NCBI GenBank assembly: GCA_016699535.1
Contig: CP064980.1
Location: forward strand, 1,496,001-1,560,000
DNA from: Myxococcales bacterium
Lineage (GTDB): Bacteria > Myxococcota_A > Polyangia > Polyangiales > GCA-016699535
Length of the DNA stretch: 64,000 nt
Direction of reading: 5' to 3'
The notes under the pieces are model-generated. The model was not told where the DNA came from and did not search any database. It saw only the letters and a list, made by a program, of their open reading frames with translations. The position numbers and the translations under genes are program-made. This document shows positions 35,711-44,766 of this stretch, one piece after another. Each line of letters starts with the position of its first letter. Within the stretch, counting starts at the first letter, position 1.

Positions 35711-36642
35711 GTGCTACCGATTATATCTATATCGAAGCTTACCAAGACCTATGCGTCGGGTTTGCAAGCTCTAAAAAGTGTTGATCTCGATATCAACAAG
35801 GGAGAGATCTTTGCGCTGCTTGGTCCAAACGGCGCAGGAAAAACCACCTTGATTAGTATTGTCTGCGGAATTGTTACCTCAAGCAGCGGTCGCGTGTTGG
35901 CGGATGGCCATGATATTGTGCGTGACTATCGGTTTGCTCGTTCTAAGATCGGACTGGTCCCTCAAGAACTTTCCACAGATATGTTTGAAACAGTGTGGGC
36001 AACGGTTTGTTTTAGTCGACAGCTTTTTGGCTGTCCGCCCAACTCAGCTCACATCGAGAAAGTACTAAAGGACTTATCGTTGTGGGAAAAGCGGCGCGAC
36101 AAAATCATGACTCTGTCAGGTGGGATGAAGCGGCGTGTCTTGATTGCAAAAGCGTTGGCTCATGAGCCAAGTATCCTTTTTTTAGATGAACCAACCGCTG
36201 GGGTTGATGTCGAGCTTCGAAAGGATATGTGGAAGCTCGTGAGCGCTATGCGCGAGCGAGGAGTAACGATTATCCTAACAACACACTACATCGAAGAAGC
36301 GGAACAGCTCGCAGACAGAATAGGTGTGATCAATCATGGTGAGCTTATTCTTGTAGATAAAAAGAAGAGCTCATGAAAAAATTAGGCAAGAAACAGCTCA
36401 CTGTAACACTGCAAGAAACAATGTTGGTCCTTCCAAAAGAGTTAAGCACGAATTTTAGTGCTCAATAAAGACGGAAGCGAGCTACAATACAATTTGACAT
36501 TCATGCTGAACACACAGGCATTCCGGCTTTGTTAAAGATGCTTACTGATTTGGGCATTGGATACAGCGATCTTCATACGAGTGAAAGTTCTTTAGAAGAT
36601 ATTTTTGTGGGATTGATTACTCAAAAGGAGAAGGCTTCTTGA
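35711..36642 (+). pseudogene. ABC-2 transporter ATP-binding protein, three frameshifts in the C-terminus
   Basis: The first 217 residues form an intact ATPase: Walker A GPNGAGKTT, signature LSGGMKRR, Walker B ILFLDEPTAGVD and switch His in TTHYIEEAEQ. After ILVDKK the frame is lost. Correcting a missing A at 36359-36363, an extra T at 36453-36456 and a missing base near 36488-36494 recovers the usual C-terminal domain (KLGKKQLTVTL...LEDIFVGLITQKE) ending at 36642, at the permease start. The net shift is consistent. GTG start. Three indels in 140 bases suggest poor read quality here. Confidence 0.75.
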
Positions 36643-37418
36643 ACAGGGTATTGGGGCTGAACTTCCATGGGGTTTGGGCAATCTACAGATTTGAAATCGC
36701 CCGAGCTTTGCGCACGGTTGCCCAAAGTTTTATCACGCCCGTAATCACGACAAGTCTTTATTTTGTCGTGTTTGGATCAGCTATCGGTTCGCGTATGGCT
36801 GAAGTCGACGGAGTCCCTTATGGCGCCTTCATAGTGCCCGGGCTTGTTATGCTTTCATTGTTTACGGAAAGTATTTCCAATGCATCTTTTGGGATCTATT
36901 TTCCAAAATTTACAGGGACGATTTATGAACTTCTTTCCGCACCCGTTTCTTATTTTGAGATCGTATTAGCGTATGTTGGAGCAGCGGCGACCAAGTCTGT
37001 GGTGTTGGGCTTCATTATTTTGGCCACGGCTTCGATGTTTGTATCTATCCAGATTGCTCATCCCCTATGGATGATTGGGTCTTTGCTGCTTACGGCAATT
37101 ACCTTTAGCTTGTTTGGTTTTATTATAGGTGTATGGGCCAATAGTTTTGAGCAGCTGCAGTTCGTGCCGATGCTTATCGTCACGCCGCTCACCTTTTTGG
37201 GTGGAGCGTTTTATTCCATTGATATGTTGCCCCCAGCATGGCGAACAGTAACGCTGTTTAATCCTGTAGTTTACCTTATAAGTGGTTTTCGTTGGAGCTT
37301 TTATGAAAGCTCAGACGTGGAAGTCGGGATTAGCCTATTCATGACCCTTGCGTTCTGCCTTGCCTGCATGTGTGTTGTGGCTTGGATTTTTAAGACTGGG
37401 TATCGGCTGAAAAGCTAA
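36639..37418 (+). CDS. ABC-2 type transporter permease
   Basis: 259 residues, six transmembrane helices, ABC2_membrane family (YadH/NodJ-like: RTVAQSFITPVITTSLYFVVFG, VPGLVMLSLFTESISNA, TFLGGAFYSIDMLP, NPVVYLISGFRW). TTG start with AAGGAG upstream, overlapping the ATPase stop. Together they form an exporter of a lipid, polysaccharide or drug; substrate unknown. The EncFtn-like gene upstream may be in the same operon. The 3' end overlaps the convergent acetolactate-synthase-like gene by 4 bases. Confidence 0.88.
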   Translation: MNRVLGLNFHGVWAIYRFEIARALRTVAQSFITPVITTSLYFVVFGSAIGSRMAEVDGVPYGAFIVPGLVMLSLFTESISNASFGIYFPKFTGTIYELLSAPVSYFEIVLAYVGAAATKSVVLGFIILATASMFVSIQIAHPLWMIGSLLLTAITFSLFGFIIGVWANSFEQLQFVPMLIVTPLTFLGGAFYSIDMLPPAWRTVTLFNPVVYLISGFRWSFYESSDVEVGISLFMTLAFCLACMCVVAWIFKTGYRLKS

Positions 37419-39183
37419 CTTTTATCTTCGGCATTTGGACTTGGGCGACTACTTATAAAGCCAGCAATGGATCGTGCTCGATCACCCAAAGGAGGCGGTA
37501 TATACGGGTCTACCAACACTTCAATCAAGGTTGGCCCAGGATAAGCCAAAGCAGCACGCATCACGTCTTGGATTTGTCCTGCTCGATCAACCATGTATGA
37601 TCGGAGGCCCATGGCTTCGGCCATTTTGGCAATGGGTAGCGGACGTTTGTTTTTGACAGAAGAAAGGCCCAGCCCTTTGCCGACAAGACGACTTCCGTGC
37701 CAAGTAATGCCGTGCATCTGGTTGTTTTCTACAATCCAGATGACGGGGATGTTTTCCTCGGCGGCTGTAATAATCTCCATACCGTTCATCATGAAACAAG
37801 CATCACCAATAATCGCCACGATAGGGCGATCTGGCACTGCTAAAGCCGCACCAATAGGCGCAACGGTACCATGTCCCATCGAACCAAAACCCAGGTTGAT
37901 GATAAAACGTTGATCGTCTTTGATGCAGAGGTTGTGAACATTGAAGAGCATGTGTCCCCCAATGTCAGAAAAAATAATAGTGTCGTTGGGGAGTACTTCT
38001 TCCAGATCACAGCGCCAGCGTTGAGGCGTGACCGGGAATTGCTCAGAAATGCGCAGGCCAGGCTCGATATAGCGTTGGTGTCCACGGACTAGCGGCTCTT
38101 CTTTTTCCCAGACCGAAGCCGGAGTGACGCCGTCTCGAATGAGTCGGTGCACGTGATAAACCAATTCAGTTAGAATCGTTTGAGCGTCGCCTACAAGGGG
38201 CACATCGACTGGGAAGTTTCGTCCAATGCGCCCTGGATCGATATCAAGTTGGATGAGCGATTTTGCTGGCAAAAATTGGGATGCCAGTTCAGGGTGGTTG
38301 TTTCGTTTAACGAGGCGCCAATCGTAAACAGCACATCGACTTTCTTACCCAAGATAACTTCACGCGCATCCGCGTGTCCTGCAAAACCAAGCACCCCTAG
38401 TGACAGGGGGTGTGCCTCAGAAAACAAACCTTTTGCTCTTGGGCTCGTAGCAACCCGCGCTGGGAGTAGTTCAGCGAGAACACGGAGGTGCTCTTCAGCG
38501 CCAGCAATGCCTACGCCGGAGCCGGCTAGAAAAATCGGGTTGCTGGCAGCAAGCAACGCTTTTGCGGCCTCTGCAACTGCGTTGCGGTCAAATAGACGTG
38601 TGTCAGGCCTGTAGCTATGTGGCTCGAACCAATCTTCTTCAAGGGGGTGTGACCAAAAATCCACAGGAATATTGAGATGAACAGGTCCAGGGCGTCCGGA
38701 AAAGGCTTCACGCAACGCGCGGCGCAAATGATGCGGAACGCTTTCTGGCGATGAAACCATCGTCGAGTATTTGGTGACTGGTGAAAACATTTGCACCACG
38801 TCAATGTCCTCGCGATTGGTTTCCTGGGCTGCGCCTTTGCCGAGCGCAGAGCTTGCTGCTTGGCCAGTCACGACCATCATCGGTACGCCATCGGCGTATG
38901 CCACGGACACTCCTGTAAGAAGATTGGTTGCTCCTGGCCCTGAGGTTCCTGCGCACACAGCGAGTTTCCGAGTGGTACGTGCATAGCCGTCTGCCATGAA
39001 TGCGGAGCCCTCTTCATGACGGCTTACGACAAGACGCATATCCTTGTGATTTTCAACAGCCTCAAAAAACGGATGAAGCAATCCTCCGGGTATGCCGAAG
39101 ACAACATGTGCGCCTTCCGCAATGAGGTACTTCAAAAAGACGTCGACTACCTTTTGAGCTTGATGCAGGGTCTCGTCTTGCAT
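37415..39183 (-). CDS. Acetolactate-synthase-like TPP enzyme (frameshift at 38271-38275)
   Basis: Adding one A/T to the run at 38271-38275 joins two frames into a 589-residue thiamine-diphosphate enzyme. The N-terminal half has the Pyr domain (GIPGGLLHPFFEAV, catalytic Glu in SRHEEGSAFMADGYAR, TSGPGATNLL) and the C-terminal half the PP domain (IGDACFMMNG...IVENN, the GDG-NN metal motif). It resembles the large subunit of acetolactate synthase and benzoylformate decarboxylase. No small subunit or other ilv gene is adjacent, so a catabolic role is possible. Confidence 0.82.
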
Positions 39184-39201
39184 AATCGTGCTTTCGTTAT
39201 T

Positions 39202-39362
39202 TAGTGTTCGTGTGAATAAGTTTTGAGTCAGTTGGCTTGTCTTCGTTTCCGCGAGCTGCGTTATTTTTCCTCAAAATATCCTCAATATTCTTCGTCAAAA
39301 TGCCTTGCTCACAAAAACGAATCCGGCGCCCATTGGCTCAAACCCTATTCACGCGAACACTA
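39202..39362. mobile_element. MITE-like element, copy C (161 bp)
   Basis: Ends TAGTGTTCGTGTGAATA... and the inverted counterpart ...ACGCGAACACTA, a diverged version of the repeats of copies A and B. The interior keeps GGCTTGT near the left and CCGGCGCC near the right as in copy A, and a TTCGTTT/AAACGAA stem. TA at both borders. Its right border makes the TAG stop of the histidine kinase at 39360-39362, and its left border is 18 bases from the start of the TPP enzyme gene. Confidence 0.75.
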
Positions 39363-40601
39363 GGGTGATGAATGCCTTATATTTACGACATTTGGCACTA
39401 TTTCGACAACGTCTTTTGCCTCTGGCGTGTCACTTAAGCGAAGCTCTGGTAATTTCAAAGGAAAATGAGCCCAAAAGGTTGTTCCTTCACCCTCTTTGGA
39501 CATCACATCAAGTTTACCTCCCAGTTGCGACAATAATTTGACGACGACTGAAAGACCTACCCCAAAACTGTTTTTGGCACGCTCGTTTTTATCAGAGCCG
39601 CCAGGTTCAAAAATCTGCTCAATTTTGTTCTCGGGAATTCCCCGTCCTGTATCAGATACTTTAATCGTAAGGAATTGGGGATTACCAGCAACCTCGATCA
39701 CAATACTGCCGTTGTTCGTGTACTTAGCCGCATTGGTTAGCAGATTGTCTAGCACGCGATCTAGAAGGAGGGGATCTGTTATAATTGATTCAGGAGCTTC
39801 ACGCGTACGCATAACGCTAACGCGAATATCTTTTCCATGGACAAGCGCTCGCATGCGACGTTGAAGTCGATCCGCTAGCGGTGCGACATCAAGTCGTTCA
39901 GGAGTAAGCTGTACCATCGCTGTCTCAGATGAAGCGGCGCCCATCAGCTCTTTTAGCATCTGCTCCATTTTGCCGGTGGCATCGACCATGTCATCAAGGA
40001 CTTCTTTGCCCTCAGGAATATCGGCGGCGTAATCTTTGAGGTACTCGGCGTTGGATTTAAGGACTGCTAGCGGGTTGCGAAGGTCGTGCGAAAAACCACG
40101 CAAACTTGTAACGCGTTCTTCGCGTAGTTTCTGAATACGATTTACCACACCTTGCATGGTTTGCGTTCGTTCTTGAATCTGCTCCTCAAGCATTTGCGTC
40201 CATTGCCGCTGCCGCCTGCTGTATTCAATCAGTTCGCTACGTGCATCTGCTTCGTCTGAGGCAAGTTGTTGGAGGGCCGTTTGTATATCGGCTCCCACTC
40301 GAAGATTAGCCTTACTTGCTATAGAAGTTTCCAAAAGCAATCCGATGGACACTCCCAGCATTGTTAGGGCCGCCCACGCCACCAACGTGATCGGAATAAT
40401 TTTCGCCAGCCCAAAAGCAATCGCAATGCCAAGGGCTAGTCCAATCACTGGGTAGCGAAGGTGGTTTTTACTGAGCCATCGGATTTCCCCTTGTACCGTG
40501 CGCGTCCCAGCGCTGTAGTTCTTATTGGAAGTAAGTTGGGCAGGAGGAAGACCCCAAAGGGTTGTCATATAAGCCAATTGAGTTTGGCGAGAGAGATGCA
40601 T
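39360..40601 (-). CDS. Sensor histidine kinase
   Basis: About 413 residues from ATG 40601 (a TTG at 40694 is possible). Two transmembrane helices (about 50-90) are followed by a coiled coil, a HisKA domain with phospho-acceptor GFSHDLRNPL, and an ATPase domain with N-box NLLTNAAKY, G1 DTGRGIPE and G2 FGVGLSVV. No periplasmic sensor domain and no response regulator beside it. Last gene of a minus-strand set with two citrate-synthase-fold proteins and a DUF2505 protein. Its stop codon is created by MITE copy C (the empty site would read TAA). Confidence 0.88.
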   Translation of the reverse strand: MHLSRQTQLAYMTTLWGLPPAQLTSNKNYSAGTRTVQGEIRWLSKNHLRYPVIGLALGIAIAFGLAKIIPITLVAWAALTMLGVSIGLLLETSIASKANLRVGADIQTALQQLASDEADARSELIEYSRRQRQWTQMLEEQIQERTQTMQGVVNRIQKLREERVTSLRGFSHDLRNPLAVLKSNAEYLKDYAADIPEGKEVLDDMVDATGKMEQMLKELMGAASSETAMVQLTPERLDVAPLADRLQRRMRALVHGKDIRVSVMRTREAPESIITDPLLLDRVLDNLLTNAAKYTNNGSIVIEVAGNPQFLTIKVSDTGRGIPENKIEQIFEPGGSDKNERAKNSFGVGLSVVVKLLSQLGGKLDVMSKEGEGTTFWAHFPLKLPELRLSDTPEAKDVVEIVPNVVNIRHSSP

Positions 40602-40839
40602 CAATTCACTTTCTGAATTGGTGGTTGTGTATTCGTATGTAATGCTGTTTCGAGTTTCGTGCACTACACGTGCTTTAATGGTCGAACACACCAAATGCGA
40701 ATTGCAACCCTAATATTGACTTTGCCAGCAGATTCTTCTGGGTTTGCTATCGTCTTTTCTGTGCTTTCCGCCATATGTTTCAAGCTAACCGATCATAAGA
40801 CCATGTGTTTAGTAGGTTACGTTGCTTGGGTACAGTTGG

Positions 40840-41643
40840 TCAATCGGCGTTTCTTGAACGAGGCGATTGTTGGAGTTCCTTACCTTCGTACTGGATCAAA
40901 GTGTCAGGAAACCGTTGAAGCAACGGCGAAGCTTTTTGAGCTCCCTCGTGTGCATGCGCGGCAAACACATATTGAGCTGTTGTCGTGCAAAAAACGGGAA
41001 TGTCCTTAACCTGAAACCCAAGATCTAGGAGAGCGGCTGATGTGGGTAATGCAATATTGGGCGACAGTCCTTTTGTTTTTCCTAAGATGTGCCATAGCAA
41101 TTCGAAGGTTCGCCAGTATGTAAGTCTATTTCTCTTACCAAGTTGTTCAGCAGCAAGCCGTAAAGCGTCTATGCGTTCATCAGTTTCCCGAAGTGGAACC
41201 CCAAAACCAGCCAAATGTTTTTTTGTTTTGATGAGTTTATAGATTTTTTCTTCAACCTGGTTGTCTGAAGTGTGCTGCGCTACACAATTGACTTCCTTTA
41301 GCAGCTGAGCGGCTTCTCCAAGCACGTGAAACCCAATTCGTGCTTCACCAAGGCAAAGGTTCGCAGTAGCCAGTCCAGCGAAAAAGCATCCGTAGGAAGC
41401 AAGAATTCGTGCAGCTTTAAGGGGCCAAATTCGGGGATCGGGCGGAGCAGTAATCATCGCAAGGGCATTTAGGAATTTTTTTTCCTCTTCTGTGAGGGTG
41501 TTTTTGCCAGTGGACAGGGCGATAATTTCGACAAGATCCTTTTCCCAAATCAAGTGCTCGAATAAAGGTTGCCCAAAAAAATAGTATTCGCCTTTGACGA
41601 GGTCGGAATAAGCAACGGATGTTGTCATCTCAGTGTTCGTCAT
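40840..41643 (-). CDS. Divergent citrate-synthase-fold protein B
   Basis: 267 residues; ATG 41643 is chosen for its AGGGAAG Shine-Dalgarno. The chain follows the citrate synthase fold: TEEEKKFLNALAMIT, PRIWPLKAARILASYGCFFAGLA, FGVPLRETDERIDALRLAAE and NIALPTSAALLDLGF. Where citrate synthase has GFGHP the catalytic His is Val, and where it has NVD the catalytic Asp is Ala, so normal citrate synthase chemistry is unlikely. It overlaps its companion gene by 14 bases; the two may form a heteromer. Assignment rests on pattern similarity, not a search. Confidence 0.6.
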   Translation of the reverse strand: MTNTEMTTSVAYSDLVKGEYYFFGQPLFEHLIWEKDLVEIIALSTGKNTLTEEEKKFLNALAMITAPPDPRIWPLKAARILASYGCFFAGLATANLCLGEARIGFHVLGEAAQLLKEVNCVAQHTSDNQVEEKIYKLIKTKKHLAGFGVPLRETDERIDALRLAAEQLGKRNRLTYWRTFELLWHILGKTKGLSPNIALPTSAALLDLGFQVKDIPVFCTTTAQYVFAAHAHEGAQKASPLLQRFPDTLIQYEGKELQQSPRSRNAD

Positions 41644-42367
41644 CGGCTTCCCTTTTTGTATATACAAAGTTTGGAAGATTAAACGGGTAGTTCGTTAGAC
41701 TACCAGTCTCATGGGCAAAGGCTTCGGAACAGACGCCTGAGAGTTTACTAAGAACGCATAGGGTTTCAATTTGCCACATTTCTTTTAGTCCAAGATCAAG
41801 CAGAACGCAAAGCGCTGCAGAATCTGCCTTCAAATGAGGTAGGTATGGGGGGATGTTAAAGTTGAGTTTGTCGACCGCTTCAATTAAATTGGCCGTCACG
41901 TTTTTTTCTTCGTTTTGAGCCAAGTATTGTTTAGGCAAAGGTTCCTTTTGGAACTTGTGCCACTCAATAAGAGGGACGTGTTCTGTTACAAAAAAGTGCG
42001 CTTGTTCAGTTAGGCCCAGTGCGCCGATGGCAATGACGCTTGGATCCCTGGTTCCACTCAGCCTAGCTAGCATTGCTGCGTGAACCGGAGCCTCACCGAT
42101 GTGTGATGGAGTTAAAAACTGAAGTGTTTTTTCGAATACTTTGCTTTCGGTTGGACTTGGAAACCGAGCAGTTAGTGTAAAGTAAACTTGTTCAACGAAG
42201 GTGTAGAAAGTTACTAGATCACTGTAGATAGAAATTCCATGAATCGCTGGGTTCGGCCCTGGTTTTGAAACTAATGCTTTGAGTTTTGATGGAAAGGAGA
42301 TGCGAGCAATAGGATCATCGCTGGCTGCACTGGCGTCTACCGTGTCCGATTGTTCCTTCTTGGCCAT
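41630..42367 (-). CDS. Divergent citrate-synthase-fold protein A
   Basis: 245 residues, AGGAA before ATG 42367. It aligns loosely with the same fold as protein B: FYTFVEQVYFTLTARFPSPTE, VHAAMLARLSGTRDPSVIAIGALGL, LKADSAALCVLLDLGL and a terminal LSGVCSEAFAHE. An Asp survives in KAD (NVD position), but no GFGHP motif is visible. A tandem pair of incomplete citrate-synthase-like proteins could complement each other's active sites, as in citryl-CoA lyase relatives, or act as non-enzymatic subunits. The name is tentative. Confidence 0.55.
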   Translation of the reverse strand: MAKKEQSDTVDASAASDDPIARISFPSKLKALVSKPGPNPAIHGISIYSDLVTFYTFVEQVYFTLTARFPSPTESKVFEKTLQFLTPSHIGEAPVHAAMLARLSGTRDPSVIAIGALGLTEQAHFFVTEHVPLIEWHKFQKEPLPKQYLAQNEEKNVTANLIEAVDKLNFNIPPYLPHLKADSAALCVLLDLGLKEMWQIETLCVLSKLSGVCSEAFAHETGSLTNYPFNLPNFVYTKREADDEH

Positions 42368-42384
42368 AAATTCCTATAGCTTTT

Positions 42385-42901
42385 TCATACCGAACCAAGT
42401 TTCTTCTTAAGTACTTCAGCCTCGCCATTAAGAATCTTCTCTGCTTCGCCGTGGATGAGTCGTTCACCAATGGGAGCAAGAGGTTTGAGTAAGAAAGGTA
42501 AGTTTAGTTTTAGTTCCCCTTCAGCAATACGCTCGGTTTTTCCATTTCCGAGGTCGTTCAACGAAATCGTGCCACGGTTGATGAGATATTTTTTTACCGT
42601 GTTGCTGGTGGGGATATTTTCGAACTGTAGCTGGAAGTTTTGCTTGTTCCAAGTGGAATGTTCCACAAAAGGCAAACCAATGGGGCGGCACCTTTTTGCC
42701 ACCGACAGATTTGATAACGGGTTTTGGCAAGTAACGGATCGCGCGTTTTATGTTTTGCTCGTCTTCTTGGATGTCTTGGACATCTGCTTCAAGCAAGGTG
42801 TCGTGGTGATCGACCAAAAATTGGATAAAACTTGGCTCAAACATGGCCTCGGCGACCCTTTGCCTGGGAGCCTCAAAAATGTGTCTAAAATGAAAGTGCA
42901 C
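42385..42901 (-). CDS. DUF2505 / SRPBCC lipid-binding-like protein (frameshift at 42667-42670)
   Basis: Two overlapping frames join if one base is removed from the A-run at 42667-42670, giving a protein of about 171 residues: MHFHFRHIFEAPRQRVAEAMFEP, then VPPHWFAFVEHSTWNKQNFQLQF and KTERIAEGELKLNLPFL ending LKKKLGSV. This is the DUF2505 pattern, a START-like hydrophobic-ligand fold. First gene of the minus-strand operon with the two citrate-synthase-fold proteins (17 bases downstream). Confidence 0.75.
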
Positions 42902-42947
42902 ACCAGGAACCTAGCATAAAATCGGCCAAACCAGTATGGTCCTTGTC

Positions 42948-44258
42948 ATGCAAAAATTCACAAGTGTTTTGGTAGGGTTAATGTTTTGGGCCTGCGCAAC
43001 CGTGGCGCCGACGGCAGTCGACCAAAGTGTACAAAAGGGTGACGTGCAATCGGCCATACTGGCTTACGAGAGGCATCGCACTGTCCATGGTCCGGATACG
43101 AAGGAATTGGCCAAAGTTGCAGGGTTGGTGCTCGAAAGTGAAACTTTGGTTGGCGGCGCCAGAAGAAACGATGCGCTCCAACAACTCGCTTTGGCTGGCA
43201 TTGCTGCAAAACCAGTTCTTGAGCGCTTGGTATCAAGGCAAGAGCCTAGAGTGGCTCCAGCCCGTGCTTCAGCGCTTGAACTCTTATCTCAGCTTGGGGA
43301 TGCCGAAGCGCAAAACCAACTGCGTTCGATGAAAGTCAGTAAGGATGAAGAAGTAAATGCTGCACGAGTCGGGGCGCTTGATCCGGATGCCGACGTCAAT
43401 AATCTTCTTGAAGCTTTGAAAAGTCCTCAAGGTTTGGTGCGTCAAGCCGTCGTCAATAGGCTCGCACACTCGAAACCCCAGCCCAATATCTACGCGGCCG
43501 TGCTTGATACGGCGAGGCGAGATCCCTTGGGGGCCGTTCGCGTCGATGCCATGGCGGCACTTTTGCCCTACGGCCTGAGAGCTGAGCCTGCGATTGTTAC
43601 CGGTCTAAAAGATCCGCATCTCCCGGTGCGCTTAGTTGCGATGGACATCGCCGCCAAGAGCAAAGAGCCGAAGCTTCTTTCGTTGCTTGTGCCCTATCTG
43701 GAAAACCCGCCTGATCAAGAAAGCATTGAAGCTGCCCGGCAGCTTGCTTTGAACGCTGAACAAAAGTTAGCAAAGAAAGCACGGGCTTTTATCTTTGCTG
43801 CGCTCGCTTCGGAAGACAGTATGGTGCGGCATCAAAGCATTGTGGCGTTGCAAACTTTAAAGCTTAACGACAAAGAGCTTGCCGTTATTTGGGATAAGGT
43901 TGCGAGTGAAAGCGAAGCCGATATTAAGGTCGCTCTTTGCGATACCTTATTGAGCACTTCTTCCTATAGCGAAAAACTTGTTCCAATGCTCGAAGAGTTG
44001 AGTCAGGCCGAGAGCCTTGCTGCTGTTCATGCAACGCTTGCGCTTTCTAAGATTGGGAAAAGCGAGTTTGCTGCTAAGCGTCTTATGGAACTTGTCGATA
44101 GGGGACCCATTGCTGCGCGAGCTAATGCGGCTCGGGCCTTGGCACGTGATTTAGGTAAACCTGACGAAGCACGTGTGGCTCTGAAAGCTGCACATCCTCG
44201 GGTTCGCATTGAAGCGGCAGGGGGCATCTTAGTTGCAGCGCAGCCGGAGGCCATTTGA
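42948..44258 (+). CDS. HEAT-repeat lipoprotein
   Basis: 436 residues from ATG 42948 (ATG 42936 also possible; neither has a clear RBS). The signal ends at FWAC (Cys16). The rest is a solenoid of HEAT-type helix pairs, recognisable by repeats such as DPHLPVRLVAMDIAAKS and RANAARALARDLG. Such scaffolds bind proteins; partner unknown. Followed by a second lipoprotein gene with overlapping stop and start. Confidence 0.8.
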   Translation: MQKFTSVLVGLMFWACATVAPTAVDQSVQKGDVQSAILAYERHRTVHGPDTKELAKVAGLVLESETLVGGARRNDALQQLALAGIAAKPVLERLVSRQEPRVAPARASALELLSQLGDAEAQNQLRSMKVSKDEEVNAARVGALDPDADVNNLLEALKSPQGLVRQAVVNRLAHSKPQPNIYAAVLDTARRDPLGAVRVDAMAALLPYGLRAEPAIVTGLKDPHLPVRLVAMDIAAKSKEPKLLSLLVPYLENPPDQESIEAARQLALNAEQKLAKKARAFIFAALASEDSMVRHQSIVALQTLKLNDKELAVIWDKVASESEADIKVALCDTLLSTSSYSEKLVPMLEELSQAESLAAVHATLALSKIGKSEFAAKRLMELVDRGPIAARANAARALARDLGKPDEARVALKAAHPRVRIEAAGGILVAAQPEAI

Positions 44259-44749
44259 GTCTTGGCAAACATGACAGAAGCGGCGTTTTTTTCGCGAAAA
44301 CCAGACAGCTTTGTCTTCTTTTGTGCCTATTTAATGCCAGTTTTTGGGCCACCGCCTGCGGTTCAAACGAGCAGCAGGAAGCCAGAGAGTTTTTGGCGAG
44401 GTATAATGCCATCGATATTGCCGCGCCCACAGCTGAGCGTCGCGAGCAAGTCGCAGCATTGCGGGCACTCGAACTCACTCAAAAAAACGTGCAAGCTGCT
44501 GCGAGCATCTGCCTTGAAGCGCATAGCGCACTTTTAATCTCTGAAGAAGAACAAGAACAGGCCAACCATGCGCTACAAGCCGCAAGCTCGCAGGGCAGCG
44601 CAAAAGATTTTACTTCCGAACGTGCAGCACGGCTACATGATATGATTCAACGTTCCAACGAAAATGTTGTTCGAGCTCGGAAACTTTTTCCAAAATGTGA
44701 ACGTGCTGTGCGAAAACTTGCTCTGAGTTTTGCCAAAAAGGGCGGTTAG
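44255..44749 (+). CDS. Small helical lipoprotein
   Basis: 164 residues from a TTG at 44255, which overlaps the preceding stop and has GGAGG 6 bases upstream. The signal ends at ATAC (about residue 35) and the mature part is helical and charged (EEQEQANHALQAASSQ, RAARLHDMIQRSNENVVRARKLFPKCERA), perhaps a coiled coil. No family recognised. Its 5' end contains three palindromic sites at 31-32 bp spacing. Confidence 0.7.
   Translation: MSLGKHDRSGVFFAKTRQLCLLLCLFNASFWATACGSNEQQEAREFLARYNAIDIAAPTAERREQVAALRALELTQKNVQAAASICLEAHSALLISEEEQEQANHALQAASSQGSAKDFTSERAARLHDMIQRSNENVVRARKLFPKCERAVRKLALSFAKKGG
44272..44348. promoter_or_regulatory. Possible phased operator array inside a gene start
   Basis: TGACAGAAGCGGCG (44272-44285), AGACAGCTTTGTCT (44303-44316) and TGCCAGTTTTTGGG (44335-44348) start 31 and 32 bp apart. 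Each matches the window's TG(A/C)CA-N4-TGGCA motif only in part, and they lie in coding sequence, so this is the weakest of the five arrays. Confidence 0.3.
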
Positions 44750-44766
44750 GTTTAGTTAATCAGCGT

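Noticed and set aside
41630..42901. Single citrate synthase gene split by frameshifts
   Set aside because: Each of the two proteins spans most of the fold by itself, and each has its own start with a Shine-Dalgarno, so they are paralogues rather than halves.
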